Shown here: piece after piece, positions 47,391 to 58,767 of the stretch | Position numbering within the stretch: position 1 is the stretch's first letter | Layout: every line of letters begins with the position of its first letter | Notes under the pieces: model-generated | What the model was told of the DNA's origin: nothing | Databases searched by the model: none | Seen by the model: only the letters and a program-made list of their open reading frames with translations | Assembly: GCA_013368315.1 (NCBI GenBank) | Contig: JAACJM010000170.1 | Location: 62,001 to 126,000 of the forward strand | DNA length: 64,000 nucleotides | DNA from: Tetrapyrgos nigripes | Taxonomy: Eukaryota > Basidiomycota > Agaricomycetes > Agaricales > Campanellaceae | Reading direction: 5' to 3' | Program-made: the position numbers and the translations under genes

Positions 47391-49066
47391 ATGTCGTCCA
47401 CTGACTGGAGCACCGGCAATACTACCTCTTCACGCAAACAACACATCGGATACGTCTGCATGTCGACCGTCGATGATCTTTCATATACTCCATCCGCCGA
47501 GGAGAAGAGCCGAGACGCTGCGCAGATCGTAGCAACCGGTCGTAGGAGTTGGAAGACTCTCAAAGGCAAAGGGGAGGCTGTATGGCCACCACACTTGTAC
47601 GTGCTGTTCTTTGTTCGCCGGAGTGGCTTGCTCATGACCCGTCTCATTTTTAGAGAAGCTGCTCTCATAGAAGGTGAGCGTTTGTCCATCTGACCAACGC
47701 GACTATATGATAGATCTCTGGTGTCCTAGCTCTCGAGAAATACAAGCCTGATGATTCTCGATCCAGCAAAACTCTTGGTCGCTTTAGTATGAGGAACCGG
47801 TTCATATCGGACTACATATACGAGACCACGGGTAAACGCAGAACCCCGAAACAAGTTGGTAGTCGCCTTCAACAACTCCGAGATACCTGCAAGAGCGAAC
47901 GAAGTGAGTCTTTGTTTACCGTCCGACTGATTTGTCTTTGACCTTCCGATTTGGAAGTCCTTCAACTCATCTCTCGACGAAACATGGAGTCTGAGGGAGA
48001 CTCAACCACAATGTCCTCTGATGCCAACAGTTCTTCCAACTCCCCACCGCCAGACAAAGCACAGGCTCGACAGGCGACCAAAGCTTTGGCCGAACAACGC
48101 AGTTCTTACCGACGCAGTAATGTGTGGGTGAACATCGTTCTCGAGAAGCTAGTCTGGCCCTCCCATTCCCCTGTTGTTCACATCGTGAACAACGATAAGC
48201 TCGCTCCCCTTACGATTCACTTGGCACCGTTGTCTGGTACAAACTCGGCGTCTTCCCTCGGCTTCAATTCTCATCGACTCTCCAACATGGATCCAAATAT
48301 TAGCTTCGTTTCCCCTTGTGCCCTCGCCCTCCAGTGCTCTTTTTCGGTCTTCTCGGACGGCACTGGATTGCCTATTCATACAGAAGTCTCGACTCTGAAG
48401 TGCCACTCGTCTCCCATGCAGAGTTCTGGCTGGATGTATAGCGCCACGCTTGTGCCGGGGCTTTGGAAGTCGTTATGTATGAATGCCAGTACGTCTTTCG
48501 CTTGACAACAGCATTCCATGATTTGCTCAAGCTTCACTCTCCACAGCACCTACTCGATACACGATCGTGCAATACCTGTTCCCTGCTCGTTCATCGATGT
48601 CTACTCTGACCGCGGAACTTGACGATACCGAGCAGGAATATATCAACGTTGTGTATAATTTCACCTATCCAGAGCCCTCCAGCGAAGTGCCTTCTCCAAT
48701 CGATTACGAGGACACTTACAAGGCCAACTACACATACGTGAGTCACCTTTATGTTATCTCTTTCTTTGTTCTCACTGAGTGCCTAATAATATCCTCCAGG
48801 CGAATGATTCATCGGGACTGGATAACTACCGGCAGCATTGGTACAGCAATGCGACAGATACTCTTGACTGGAATCATGGCTCTTATGATGGAAACGCGTA
48901 CTCACACACCAATACCATCTCTTCTTATGCCTCGGACATGTCTCCTTCTGGATACAGCCTGAGCTTGCCGACGATATCACGAAGCGGAAGGAATGTAGGA
49001 TCTTACTCGAATGACTGGATATCTGGACAGAAATATTCTTCCTCGATGACACTTCAATATTGCTAA
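47391..49066 (+). CDS. TEA/ATTS-domain transcription factor
   Basis: Six exons (47391-47596, 47654-47673, 47730-47903, 47958-48488, 48547-48737, 48800-49066) encode 462 residues. The TEA domain spans about residues 65-135: WPPHLEAALIEALEKYKPDD, GRFSMRNRFISDYIYETTGK, RRTPKQVGSRLQQLR, the three-helix DNA-binding fold of TEF-1, Tec1 and AbaA. It binds CATTCC/T-type sites. The remainder is Ser/Asn/Tyr-rich and probably an activation region. Helix 1 is encoded partly by a 20 nt exon. In ascomycetes the family controls conidiation, hyphal growth and filamentation; the target in this fungus is unknown. A 6.8 kb gene-free region lies upstream. Confidence 0.9.
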
Positions 49067-49338
49067 TTTTTTCTCTCTTGTTTCGGGACTGCTATATCTC
49101 TCTTTTTGGACTTTGTTGTTGGTGCTTTTCGTGTTCCTTGGGCCTTGCTAGCGAGGTGCTCTATATCTCTATATCCATACATACTACTGCAATACTTTCG
49201 CTGTTCGAACCTTGTATTCATTTAAAACCATTACAGAGACATGTACGACGTTTTCGTCTTAATTCGAGTTCGTGTAGCATAATATACATCTAGTTATCTC
49301 AAGCAAGCTCTATGGAAATTTCGTCTTGGCACTTGCTC

Positions 49339-50609
49339 TCAATGAACACGTCCTGAATCCAATTCCGTCTGTCCCTTAGTGGTTGCAATCTCCATGACGT
49401 TGTATTTGTGCAAGGAATAGTAATCTTTGGTTAAAGAGACTCCGCAGACACTCTGTAACACGGAAAGGAAACATTAGCAATGGAAGGCGAATTAATAGCA
49501 ACTATGGTACTGACTTTGAACACCTCCACTAGAATAAAGAGTTTGGGATTCGTCAAGTCGACTATATGCCCTTCAGGAACACAGCTGGCGATAGCCTGAA
49601 TTATTTCCTGCCTTGTAAGAGTAGTGTGATTCCGCGTTCGTAATTCAATTTTGTACTGAAAGCCAAATTGGAAAATCACAGAGCGCATGCAAAGGACGAA
49701 AACACACGGTATACTTCACGTCTGATTCTTCGCCGAAGTATTTAGCAAACACGGTCTGGCATAGGTTTTGTATGTCAGGAATACTGGCATAGCAAGTTTC
49801 TGACACGGGAACAAAGCGATGCGTATACCTACAGTGGCAAATCAGAGCTCGCTCAAGAGACGAAAGGAGAGTACTTGCCTTGTTCGCGTCACTCCCGTGC
49901 GTTGGACATTAGTAATGTGCGTTTCTATGAGGCGTACAGGATCGACAGGGGGCTTGCATGAAATGAAGACGACTTGAGAAGAAAAGAAGAGAATCAACTC
50001 ATGCAGACGACTCTGCCAAGAATTTGGACATTACCGCAAGGCGTGTTGGTAAGGCAATTACCTGCATCACAATTAGGAAACTTAAAGTGAAAACTCTCGT
50101 CATTCCTCACTGAATCGTTGCTCTTTTCGCGGTTTTTTCATGCGAGAGATTTCGTTGGTTATTTGTGCTTCAATGGATGTATCATTTTCCTCCCGGGATG
50201 AGTCAGAATCAGAACCTTCTTCCTTGGCAGATTCCACAGGCCAAATTTCTGAAGCAATCTGGGAGGACAGTGCCTTTAGATGGATATACTGCTAGGATGA
50301 TCGATAACGCACCGAATCGAACAGGTCATAGAGCTCCCCAACAGTTTGCTTTTCTTTTCCCTTCACACCTGGAGACACAAATCAGACGACAATTAGGGCC
50401 ATCAGATAGATGGTTTGTGGAGTATCAGTGCGTACAGCTAACCCATATACCGGGTCCGTCGACTATTTTCTTTGAATTTCCCGTCGTCCCGTCCTTCAAC
50501 CGGTGTCAAATTAAACAGGAACTTGTTACACTCAACAAAGATTTACTGAGCGATATTTCTTCTTTTTCCTCTTGTCGGTACTTGTGGACTTGCGTTTGGC
50601 CTCGGACAT
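49339..50609 (-). CDS. TAN1: Tan1/THUMPD1 tRNA acetylation adaptor (THUMP domain)
   Basis: A multi-exon minus-strand gene from ATG at 50609 (MSEAKRKSTSTDKRKKKKYR) to TGA at 49339-49341, about 260-290 residues. Early exons give KIVDGPGIWVSC and VKGKEKQTVGELYDLFDS, the Tan1 N-terminal conserved block. An acidic linker follows, then RYTHRFVPVSETCYAS and the THUMP core IELRTRNHTTLTRQEIIQAI, then VDLTNPKLFILVE and VCGVSLTKDYYSLHKYN. Tan1 binds tRNA-Ser and tRNA-Leu and helps Kre33/NAT10 to acetylate cytidine 12. Joins were checked for phase at most introns; the small exon near 50050 is uncertain. The gene converges on the TEA factor. Confidence 0.82.
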
Positions 50610-53600
50610 GCTCGAAGTCGCGAGTCAAGTTTCGAAGTTATTTGGCAAGTCGACGTTCTCACAAAGTCCAAAGTAAAACAGGGACACAGGTACCAACTCT
50701 CTATCATTTTTATCATCCGTTTTCAAATCGAAGTGCATCCGCGAGCTCACAGGCAACTCGCAAGTTCCACTTAACCTTTACAGGAAAACGGACGGGAATA
50801 CCTCGTTGTTGCCTCGAGTCATAGAACGCACCCGGGTATTAGGACAGGCTCTATCACGACCATTTCACCTCTCAACCACATTTTTAGACTATCTTCGTGA
50901 TCTATCATTGGTGTAGAAGAAAAACAAATGGAAGCTGTCGTTTACCTTTTTCTGCAAATTACTATTGACATTGTCGTTTGCAGATTGAAGAATGTCATGT
51001 CGGATGGACTGTCTTCCAGCGCTTTCGCGGTGCGGTTCTTTTAATCTAACATGTTTCGATAGATATTGTCTTCCAGTAATGTTTGTCGGCGAGGTTTGCA
51101 TGTCATTTATCCAACACTAGCAACCGGCCCTCGTTTTCCGAGGGTATCCTCCGAGGCAATTGGTCATGGACAATGTTTAATGCTCCCTCTCTGTTCCCCC
51201 TCTGTTGTCATTCTATCATTATGCAGCTCGAACGAGGGTTCCGAATCTCCAAATGCCAAGTTCAGCCCAAATTCTCGATGTGAAAACCTGACGACTGCCG
51301 TTCGCAGCATCAGTTTGTTGCCCCTGACAATGAGTGAGTGTCCTGCCGCGGAGGCATCGTTGGAGAGTCTTCTGCGAAAGGATCCGACATATCTGCAGAA
51401 TTAAGAAGACAACTGATCAATAACTTCCAGTACTCAACCTCCCTCAACATCAGACTAACTTGATTTCGAGCCAGCTGACTTGAGCGGGAAAGACGGCTGG
51501 TAAGACGCCTGTTTTTCCAGATCCTCTATTCAACGAAGACACACATCTTACCCTCAACTCCGCAGGCATATGGAGACTTGACATCGGCCACTTCTCTTCT
51601 GTGATCAGCCATAGAGTGGGGCTTTGAAGCAGATTTGCCACAGACAACAAATACCGAAAGGACTGGTCTAGAGTCTCAGGTTCCTGATGACGCAAAATGC
51701 TATTCGTGCCTTGGGTCTACACGTGTTTTAGGGGTTGATGAATCCTTCCCGAATTGGTGGTCTTCTTTCCTGAAAAAGGGCTGATCTGAGAGCTCTAATA
51801 AGTCGTCCGACAAGACGCGGATGCAGACGGAGCAGTGATGCGTCTCCAGCACTACTTGCTAATTGTATTTCGGGATCGACGGTTGGTATTATTTCCCTTG
51901 GTAACGGCGCGATTTCCTCTTGTGATGCAGCAGATGAAAGGATGGGTACTATAAGAAACCTTATGTCGAGCTTCTAGGTCGCTGTGGAGTTTCGCAATAC
52001 AGAAAACGACCTGTCTACTGGAGGAGAATCTCATAGATGAAATACAAAGTCTGGAAGACCCGAGTTGTGGCAAACGCGAAAGGCGACAAATACGCCAGGT
52101 TGGGTCTCTCATTGGGATATGCAGTCCCAGGACATTGGGAGAACTGTAGTCGATAGTTCCGTCATTGCATAGGCGGCGCATACACCTGTGATGCTGAAGC
52201 TGGTAATAGAGACATGCAGAGGGCCTGGGCTCGATGGACCATTGGCTGGCGTTAGTAGATAATGACTCATGGCAAAATGATTGACAGATCTGTGAATTGA
52301 CCAATGAGTGGTGTCGAGAAGCCCCACAACGGATAAGGAAGAAAGTCTACTTATAGTACAAATCAAAACTAGCACTTGAGCAGCTGCCAATCAGTCGAAC
52401 GACTTGAAGATATTCCAGCCGTTTTTGAGGCTCAGACGTAAGTAGGACTGGCGGCAAACCGCAAGAAGTTGTGGTGTATCAGCTTGGCTATCAGCTGAAA
52501 CAGGTTGGATTACAGCCACTTGCCGGACACGAGCACGGTAATGGCCGATGGAAAAATGATATCGATAGCCCCCGGCGGGCTGGCCAAGACTCTTCCGCGA
52601 CATCGGGAAAAAAAAAGATTGAAAATAGTACGCATGAAAACCAGCTGCCTAAATCTTGGAATGTAAAAGACCGCGGACATCGACTGCTTGCTGGGAAAAG
52701 ATACATAACACAGACTATCCCGAGTAAACCGCTCAGAGATTGTAGCTCTACCACTGAAGGGAAGGAGCTAGCGCAGTTAGGCAGTTGGACCTCGACGCAT
52801 TGGTTCTGGAAGATTCCCAGACAAGTAACCGTCTTGACATGTCCTAACTTTGTGGCTCTGCAGCTTCAATTCTGCCTTCCAAGGACAGTATTCGTCACGG
52901 TTGCGCTGGATCGAAACCTTAAGACAAAGACTGTCCACCCACGCTGGTTTGCATCTGTCCTCTTCAAGGCCTCTTCAGCGCAAGGTGATGAGATCGTCGC
53001 TTCGTGTGTCAGTGATACGTCCTAGTGTATAGAACAGAGCTCTCTCTCAAAAGCCCAGAGCCTCAAAGACCTTATCAGCAATTGAGTAGAAGAGGTGGCA
53101 AAGACGCCTGTGGAGCTGAGGTGTCGTAAGTACTACAGACGTCAGCACCTAATTGCTTGATCTTTACAACCATAATTACAAGCCATTCCAAAATAACGTT
53201 GAGTATGGACAGTCAATCCAGTCAGAAATTATGCCCATAGGGAGTATAAACCACGCTTAATTCCAAAGCAGAGCCAGACGACAAAAAATGTTTGGATACG
53301 TGGGATTTCTGAAACGTGGAGCTGTGCGCGGTGGCTGTCTGAAAATAGAGGGCCTAGTCAGTAAGTCTGGACTCAAGACCTATGAAATAGAGCGCGTAGA
53401 TCGCCCGCCACTCACATAGCAAATGTGTGTATAATCTCATGGTGCCTTGCGTCAAGGTGCAAGGATTCCAGTTACTGTCTATCTGAGCAACTGTGTCCGA
53501 GTCAGGCAGCAGGTCTCAAAATACATACAAGAACGCTGTGAGCGCTCGTTTGGGGCAAACCGTTCCCAAGGACCTTGTATTGTGGATCTGGGGTCGTTCC

Positions 53601-56600
53601 CGGTGGTTGTGATCTCTTGTCGGTTAATAAGAGAAAGGTCGCGGGTATTCGTCGAGAACAGTCCAGACAGAATCTGACAGAATCTTCTTAGAAACGGTGA
53701 ATAAAGCGGTACGGGGTTTGACTATCGTTCAGTCCCGGCAGGAGCGAGGCGAGCTTCAAGTTTGAAGCTATAGCACGTCTGACAACAAGACAGAAGTGGC
53801 CGTATCGGCTGGGGTAGAATGAGCCCGATGCCTCGTTTTCGACACGTAAAATCCGGAAGGAAACGGAAATAAGAAAATAGAGCACCGGAAGTGTAACCAT
53901 CCGAAAGGACTACATGATAGGCAGGTGTATGCCAAATCATAGGAAGAGGCAGTCGGACGGAAAAAGGAGAGTATATCGACGTCAACAAAGGCCCAGAACC
54001 TTCGAAGAACTTCGAAAAACGACCCCTTCTTCGTAATGTATGAAGCTAGACTGTGCAGAGTCAAATTCATAAGCGAGACGTGGAAGAAGTCGAAGCAGTG
54101 GCCAAAAGACAAATTCTGAGCCACTGTTCCTGTCGCTGTGACTATGCATCCCGAGCTCCCGAGGTACCTGTAAGTAGCATGGAATGGGATACGGGACCGC
54201 AACGTCGACATGATAAACCAAAAAGCGCTTCCTTCGAGACCTTCGCTACCGTTTTTCATCTTTGACTGGTGTGTCACGGTTTGACTGACGGTATACGGAG
54301 AACGCCAATGACAACGCCAACGTATGAATGTCTACGAGGACAACTCGGGTCCACCAGAGAGTCAGACAAGTGATTTATTGCTTCATAGAATGAAAATAGC
54401 CCTCAGGTCTCCCCACAGTGGTTTGCGGAACTTCAGAACTCAGGGACGGTCATCTATGTGAGTACCGAAAGCCGACAGAGGCTCCACTGGCTTGAGTTGG
54501 GAGAAATGGTGGAGAAACGAACCAAACAGCGCTCGGAATATACCTTCGTCTTCCAGAAGAACGACAGGAGGGCAAAGACAGATTATGTATGCGGAGTCGG
54601 AATCACGATATGTATACGTATATCCATCTCTATCTCCATGTATGTGGCATTCTATGTAGTGTAGCAAGCACTCGGACTGAGGTGAAGCAAAAGGGAGAAG
54701 ACCGTAGACGAAACCTTGCAGTGGCAGGTTGCTTCGCGCATCATTCTGGATGAACTGAATCATCCAGATATTTGATAGGCGCGGGTTTCTCGGAGGTTCG
54801 TCTGCGTTTGCGGGCTTGGTTCTCCACTGGCCTGAGAGCAAAAAGGTGAAGTATGAATTTGGAAGTTACGTCGGGCTGCCATATGCAAAGTACTAGGGTG
54901 TAAGCATCGGGCACGCATTGCAAGACCAAGAGTTTGATTGTGAATGGTTGCCAGGGCAAGAAGTGGAAACGGTGCCGCGAGCTCGTGTCGGCTAGGCTAG
55001 AGGGCTTGGACGTGTCTTGCTGCGAGATGAGGGACTCCGAGGCGTCGCTGCAATGAGGCAGAATTGAAAAGGGAAAAATACGGCAGCTGCGTGGAAGGGC
55101 AGCATGCCCCGCTAGCGCGCTGATTGACATTGCATTTCTGGTGACGCAAACTGCATCGAACAATGTATAGAAAGAAAAACATGGTGCCCATATTCCGACA
55201 AAATCGACCATTATTTCTACCACAATAGCTTGTGGAACAGCGCCGCGCCAGCTACCTAACAAGACTGACTGCAAAACCGAAAGCAGTAGCAGCAATATTC
55301 AGGATCGTTGCTGGCTGGCATCCAGATCAAAAGTGTTCCCGCCTAAACCAAACTGCACCCGTAAGATGTGCCAGAGCCTGTCCCACAGTGACACCATTCT
55401 TCTGTATTGTTGCAGCGTGTTAAGGAGACCTAATGAGTCGCCACTGCATAGTAAAAGGGCATGTATGAGAAAAGTGACGGGTAGATGGGCGGACTGAACC
55501 ACGTATATGTTCTATCCGGCGGGCGCACAAGCCTGGAACGCTGAGTCATTCTGGCTGGAGCTTTGAAAACTCCAAGACTCAACCAGCTAAGTCGTTACTG
55601 AAACCTGGTGAGCTGTAAGCTCGGTAAGGATGACTAAATGGCTGGCGAATTCCACGCTGGAATTCGTCGAGTATGAAGCACTCCACCATAGTATCAGGAT
55701 CGGGGTTGGGGATTGGACCAGAACGGACTGGCTCGAAAAGACTTGCAAACAGGCAGGATAAACCGTGCCATACCATTCCACACCATTCCACGCAAGCCTC
55801 GCAAGCAGCGGACAGGGCGCAAACCATGGACCAAATGGGGAATCGTGGTGAAAAGTGAAGCTGCCACCTAAGCCAGTGACGAATGACCTTGCGGCTTCGA
55901 AAGACTGACGCCCCGATAAATGCCAGCAATTGAGTATCCAGACTGGCTGGCATTGGGAACCAGAGGTGGAATCAAGTTTGAAAAAGCCTCGTGGTTGGAT
56001 GCGGCAACTGGTAAATTATGCATAGTGGGAGACTGGGTCATAATTCCCCAACATAGTGTGCGCAGGTAGTACAGTGGTACGACGGTGCAACAGCACGACG
56101 GCCACCGGGTATTGGAATAGGTGATAGGTGCTCCAAGTGGGAAGAGGCTTGGGAAAATGAGATGAGTATGGAATACTCTGATTTCGGGCAGTACTCGTTC
56201 AAGGAAGATAGGAAATCAAATCGTTTCGAGTCGCTGAGTCGTTTGGTTTTTTTTCTCATCGCGAAAGTTCTGGACTCTGAACGTCCAAGGAAGGTTTGAA
56301 AGGGGTCCGCGGTAACAGAAGTGAGCGCGTAGGATCTGTAAATGCATGTGCATGTAGAAGCAGATGGCAATTCGTACGTGTATCGTGCAGTATCAGCTGA
56401 ACCTGTATAGTCGCGATACGACGCCACTTCTTGGCCTAGCCTATCCTCGGACTCGCGGGATGAGAATGAGGCTGAGAAAATGGATGGAATGGTTTAATGA
56501 AGCCGAGTGCGCGTGCATGGGCATGTTTAGAGTGGATAGATAGATAAACAGACGACTCTGTCCGAAAGTACAACTAGTAAACCAAGAAAGGACGCTCCCG

Positions 56601-57435
56601 AATCGTACGCAATGGCGATGAATGATGACGAGACCCATGATGTATGCGCATACATTCACGCCAAGGTCCGGTGGAATTGTTAGGGTCATCCCCGGGCGGA
56701 GAATTAGGGGGTAGATGGACAGCTTGGCAGCTGAGGTATTCTAGAGCTATAGCATTGGGCAAGCTCGGATGTAGTAGCTGACCCAGTGACGTGTGACTGT
56801 GCGGAAGGTGGTTGGTCTAGGCTTTGAGATTGACATGGACGCCATCGTTGCCTCCAAGTAAGGAGAAGTTGCTAATTCCAAGGATTAGTCACAGATGATT
56901 GGAAGGGGTGGCTACCTTTACCTGGAATCGATAATCGGGATGGATAGCCCGAGAGGAAAAGTTACGCCACAGCAAGGCCGTTTGTTGAATAGACGTTGCC
57001 ATCACCAATCAACGATCAAGAACGAAGTCTGATGAGGATAATTTGCATATGGCTGTTGAGTCATTGGAGATTGCTGATCAGCGCCGTTCCGGCTGAGATC
57101 AGACCCGTTGGAAGAGAGCTCAGTTACTGGTCGTCCTGGCCACTCGAGGCAATGCCTGACCCGCGAGAAGAGTAGGTACTAGACTGACGGATGCACAGAG
57201 CGCCAATCCGCAGCTGGGACAAGTAGGATGATGACAGTTGCCATGCAAGGAGTGTGTCGCGAACGAGTGCGGGGTCAGGTGCACAGCCGGCAATGGGATT
57301 TTGGTCAGCAGTCCGCCCTTGTACCGCAACCTCCACCATCGATTCCATCTCTCCTGCTATCTTCCGAGTCGTCGTCCGAGACGTCCTTAATCTTTGCCCA
57401 ACCTGGCTGTCCTTGCTCACTACCCGCCCTTCGCC
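50610..57435. other. 6.8 kb gene-poor block upstream of the bHLH factor
   Basis: No gene is supported. A minus-strand frame without ATG at about 52010-51740 (through EIIPTVDPEIQLASS and LHPRLVGRLIRALRSALFQ) is open for roughly 90 codons and protein-like, perhaps one exon of an unknown or decayed gene reaching 51.45-52.4 kb. Longer frames at 52471-53025, 54277-53768 and 55295-54741 have no recognisable motif. TF regulatory DNA and the Tan1 promoter must lie here. No repeats of note were seen. Confidence 0.35.
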
Positions 57436-58767
57436 ATGTCTAACCTTCTGACTCCCTCTGAATCACACGCATTTCAGTCCTTCCTTACTGCAATCGACCA
57501 TCCCAATGACGACCTGCGTCCAGATTCCTCAGAATGGAACCCACATAACGCCTCAACGCAACATTATGCCCCAGACATACCCCAGGTGCAGCAGGGACGC
57601 GAGGCTTTGGCCAAAGCCACCAAAGATTTGATGTCTCTCGACGCAGAAGGCTGGAACTCTGCACCCATGATGCAGCAGTTTCCGCAACAGCAGTACGCCA
57701 ATTTTATGCCTCAGCAGCCATCTCACTATGGTTACGACATGCACAATCACCCTCAAAGCGCACCCAACTTGATTCACCAACAACAACAGCAATCGCATCG
57801 CAATGCCAGTTTCCCTTTCCTATCGAAGCAACGTTCACAACATCCTGTCCCACCTCTTACTCATTCTCAATCATCGCCACCGCATACACTCCATGCGCAT
57901 GCCCACATACCTCAGCCGATATCTATCTCTCCTTTACACACCATGAGTGGTGCCCAAGACCCGCGGAGCGGTTCGAACTTGCACTCCTTCACCAATATGG
58001 GCTCACCACCAACTACCTCTTCCTCGACGACGAGTACCTTTTCATTCGGCTCCAATGGTAGCATGTATGGTTCTTCTAGCACTTCCACGCTTCCCTCTCC
58101 TGCAGCTTCGGCTAGTCAGCGAGCTTCACCCGGTGCCTCTTCCGGCAAACGGGGCTCCGACAGTGGACCTTCCTCCTCTTTCCCCAACAAACGCTCCCGT
58201 CCATCTCCCCCATCGACATCTGTCACTGCATCCGTTTCAAATAAAGCAGCCCTTCTATCACCTTCCCAAAAGAAGGCGAATCACATTCAATCGGAGCAGA
58301 AAAGGAGGGCAAACATCCGAAGAGGCTACGAAGCCCTTTGTGAGACGGTACCTACCCTTAGAGAGGCCATACGTTCGGAGGAAGAAGCTCAGAATAACCG
58401 TGAAACTGGCAAGGCTGGGAAAGCTAAGCGAGGGAGACGCGGGAAGATTGATGAAACAACGGGTGAAAAAATAGATGGCAGAGCTGGCCCTCGAAGTGAA
58501 AACATTGTTCTAGGGAAGAGTAAGTGTGGTACATGTGTGTGTGTGTGCGAGATCCTGACGAAATGTCTAGCCATAGACTACATAAACGAACTCTTGAATG
58601 ATCGCCAGGCCTTACTGGAACGTTTAGAGCGAGCTCGCTCTGCCCTGGGTCCCAATCACCCTTCGTGCCAGCCGCCCTCGGACTGTACACCTCTGTGGGA
58701 GCAAGAGTGGAAGGGCGGTAGTGGTAAAGACGGCGATGCAGAGGAAGATGATGAAGAGGAGGATTGA
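57436..58767 (+). CDS. bHLH transcription factor
   Basis: Two exons (57436-58519, 58571-58767) encode 426 residues. The first 270 residues are Gln/His/Ser/Pro-rich and probably disordered. The basic region NHIQSEQKRRANIRRGYE keeps the His-Glu-Arg set that reads CACGTG-type E-boxes and leads into helix 1 (LCETVPTLREAIRS). A long, Lys/Gly-rich loop (about 60 residues) separates it from helix 2 (TIDYINELLNDRQALLERLE). The end is acidic (DGDAEEDDEEED). The long loop is common in fungal bHLH factors. The single intron lies in the loop, is 51 nt, keeps the frame and contains no stop. An in-frame ATG at 57394 exists, but 57436 is preferred because it directly starts the conserved N-terminal stretch MSNLLTPSESHAFQSFL. 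Confidence 0.88.
   Translation: MSNLLTPSESHAFQSFLTAIDHPNDDLRPDSSEWNPHNASTQHYAPDIPQVQQGREALAKATKDLMSLDAEGWNSAPMMQQFPQQQYANFMPQQPSHYGYDMHNHPQSAPNLIHQQQQQSHRNASFPFLSKQRSQHPVPPLTHSQSSPPHTLHAHAHIPQPISISPLHTMSGAQDPRSGSNLHSFTNMGSPPTTSSSTTSTFSFGSNGSMYGSSSTSTLPSPAASASQRASPGASSGKRGSDSGPSSSFPNKRSRPSPPSTSVTASVSNKAALLSPSQKKANHIQSEQKRRANIRRGYEALCETVPTLREAIRSEEEAQNNRETGKAGKAKRGRRGKIDETTGEKIDGRAGPRSENIVLGKSKCGTCVCVCEILTKCLAIDYINELLNDRQALLERLERARSALGPNHPSCQPPSDCTPLWEQEWKGGSGKDGDAEEDDEEED

Noticed and set aside
53768..55295. Minus-strand frames of 169 and 184 codons
   Set aside because: No domain, no conserved blocks and no credible introns; treated as chance in the gene-poor block.
57394..57435. Upstream in-frame ATG of the bHLH gene
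   Set aside because: It adds 14 residues without motif; the ATG at 57436 is in better position, though both remain possible.
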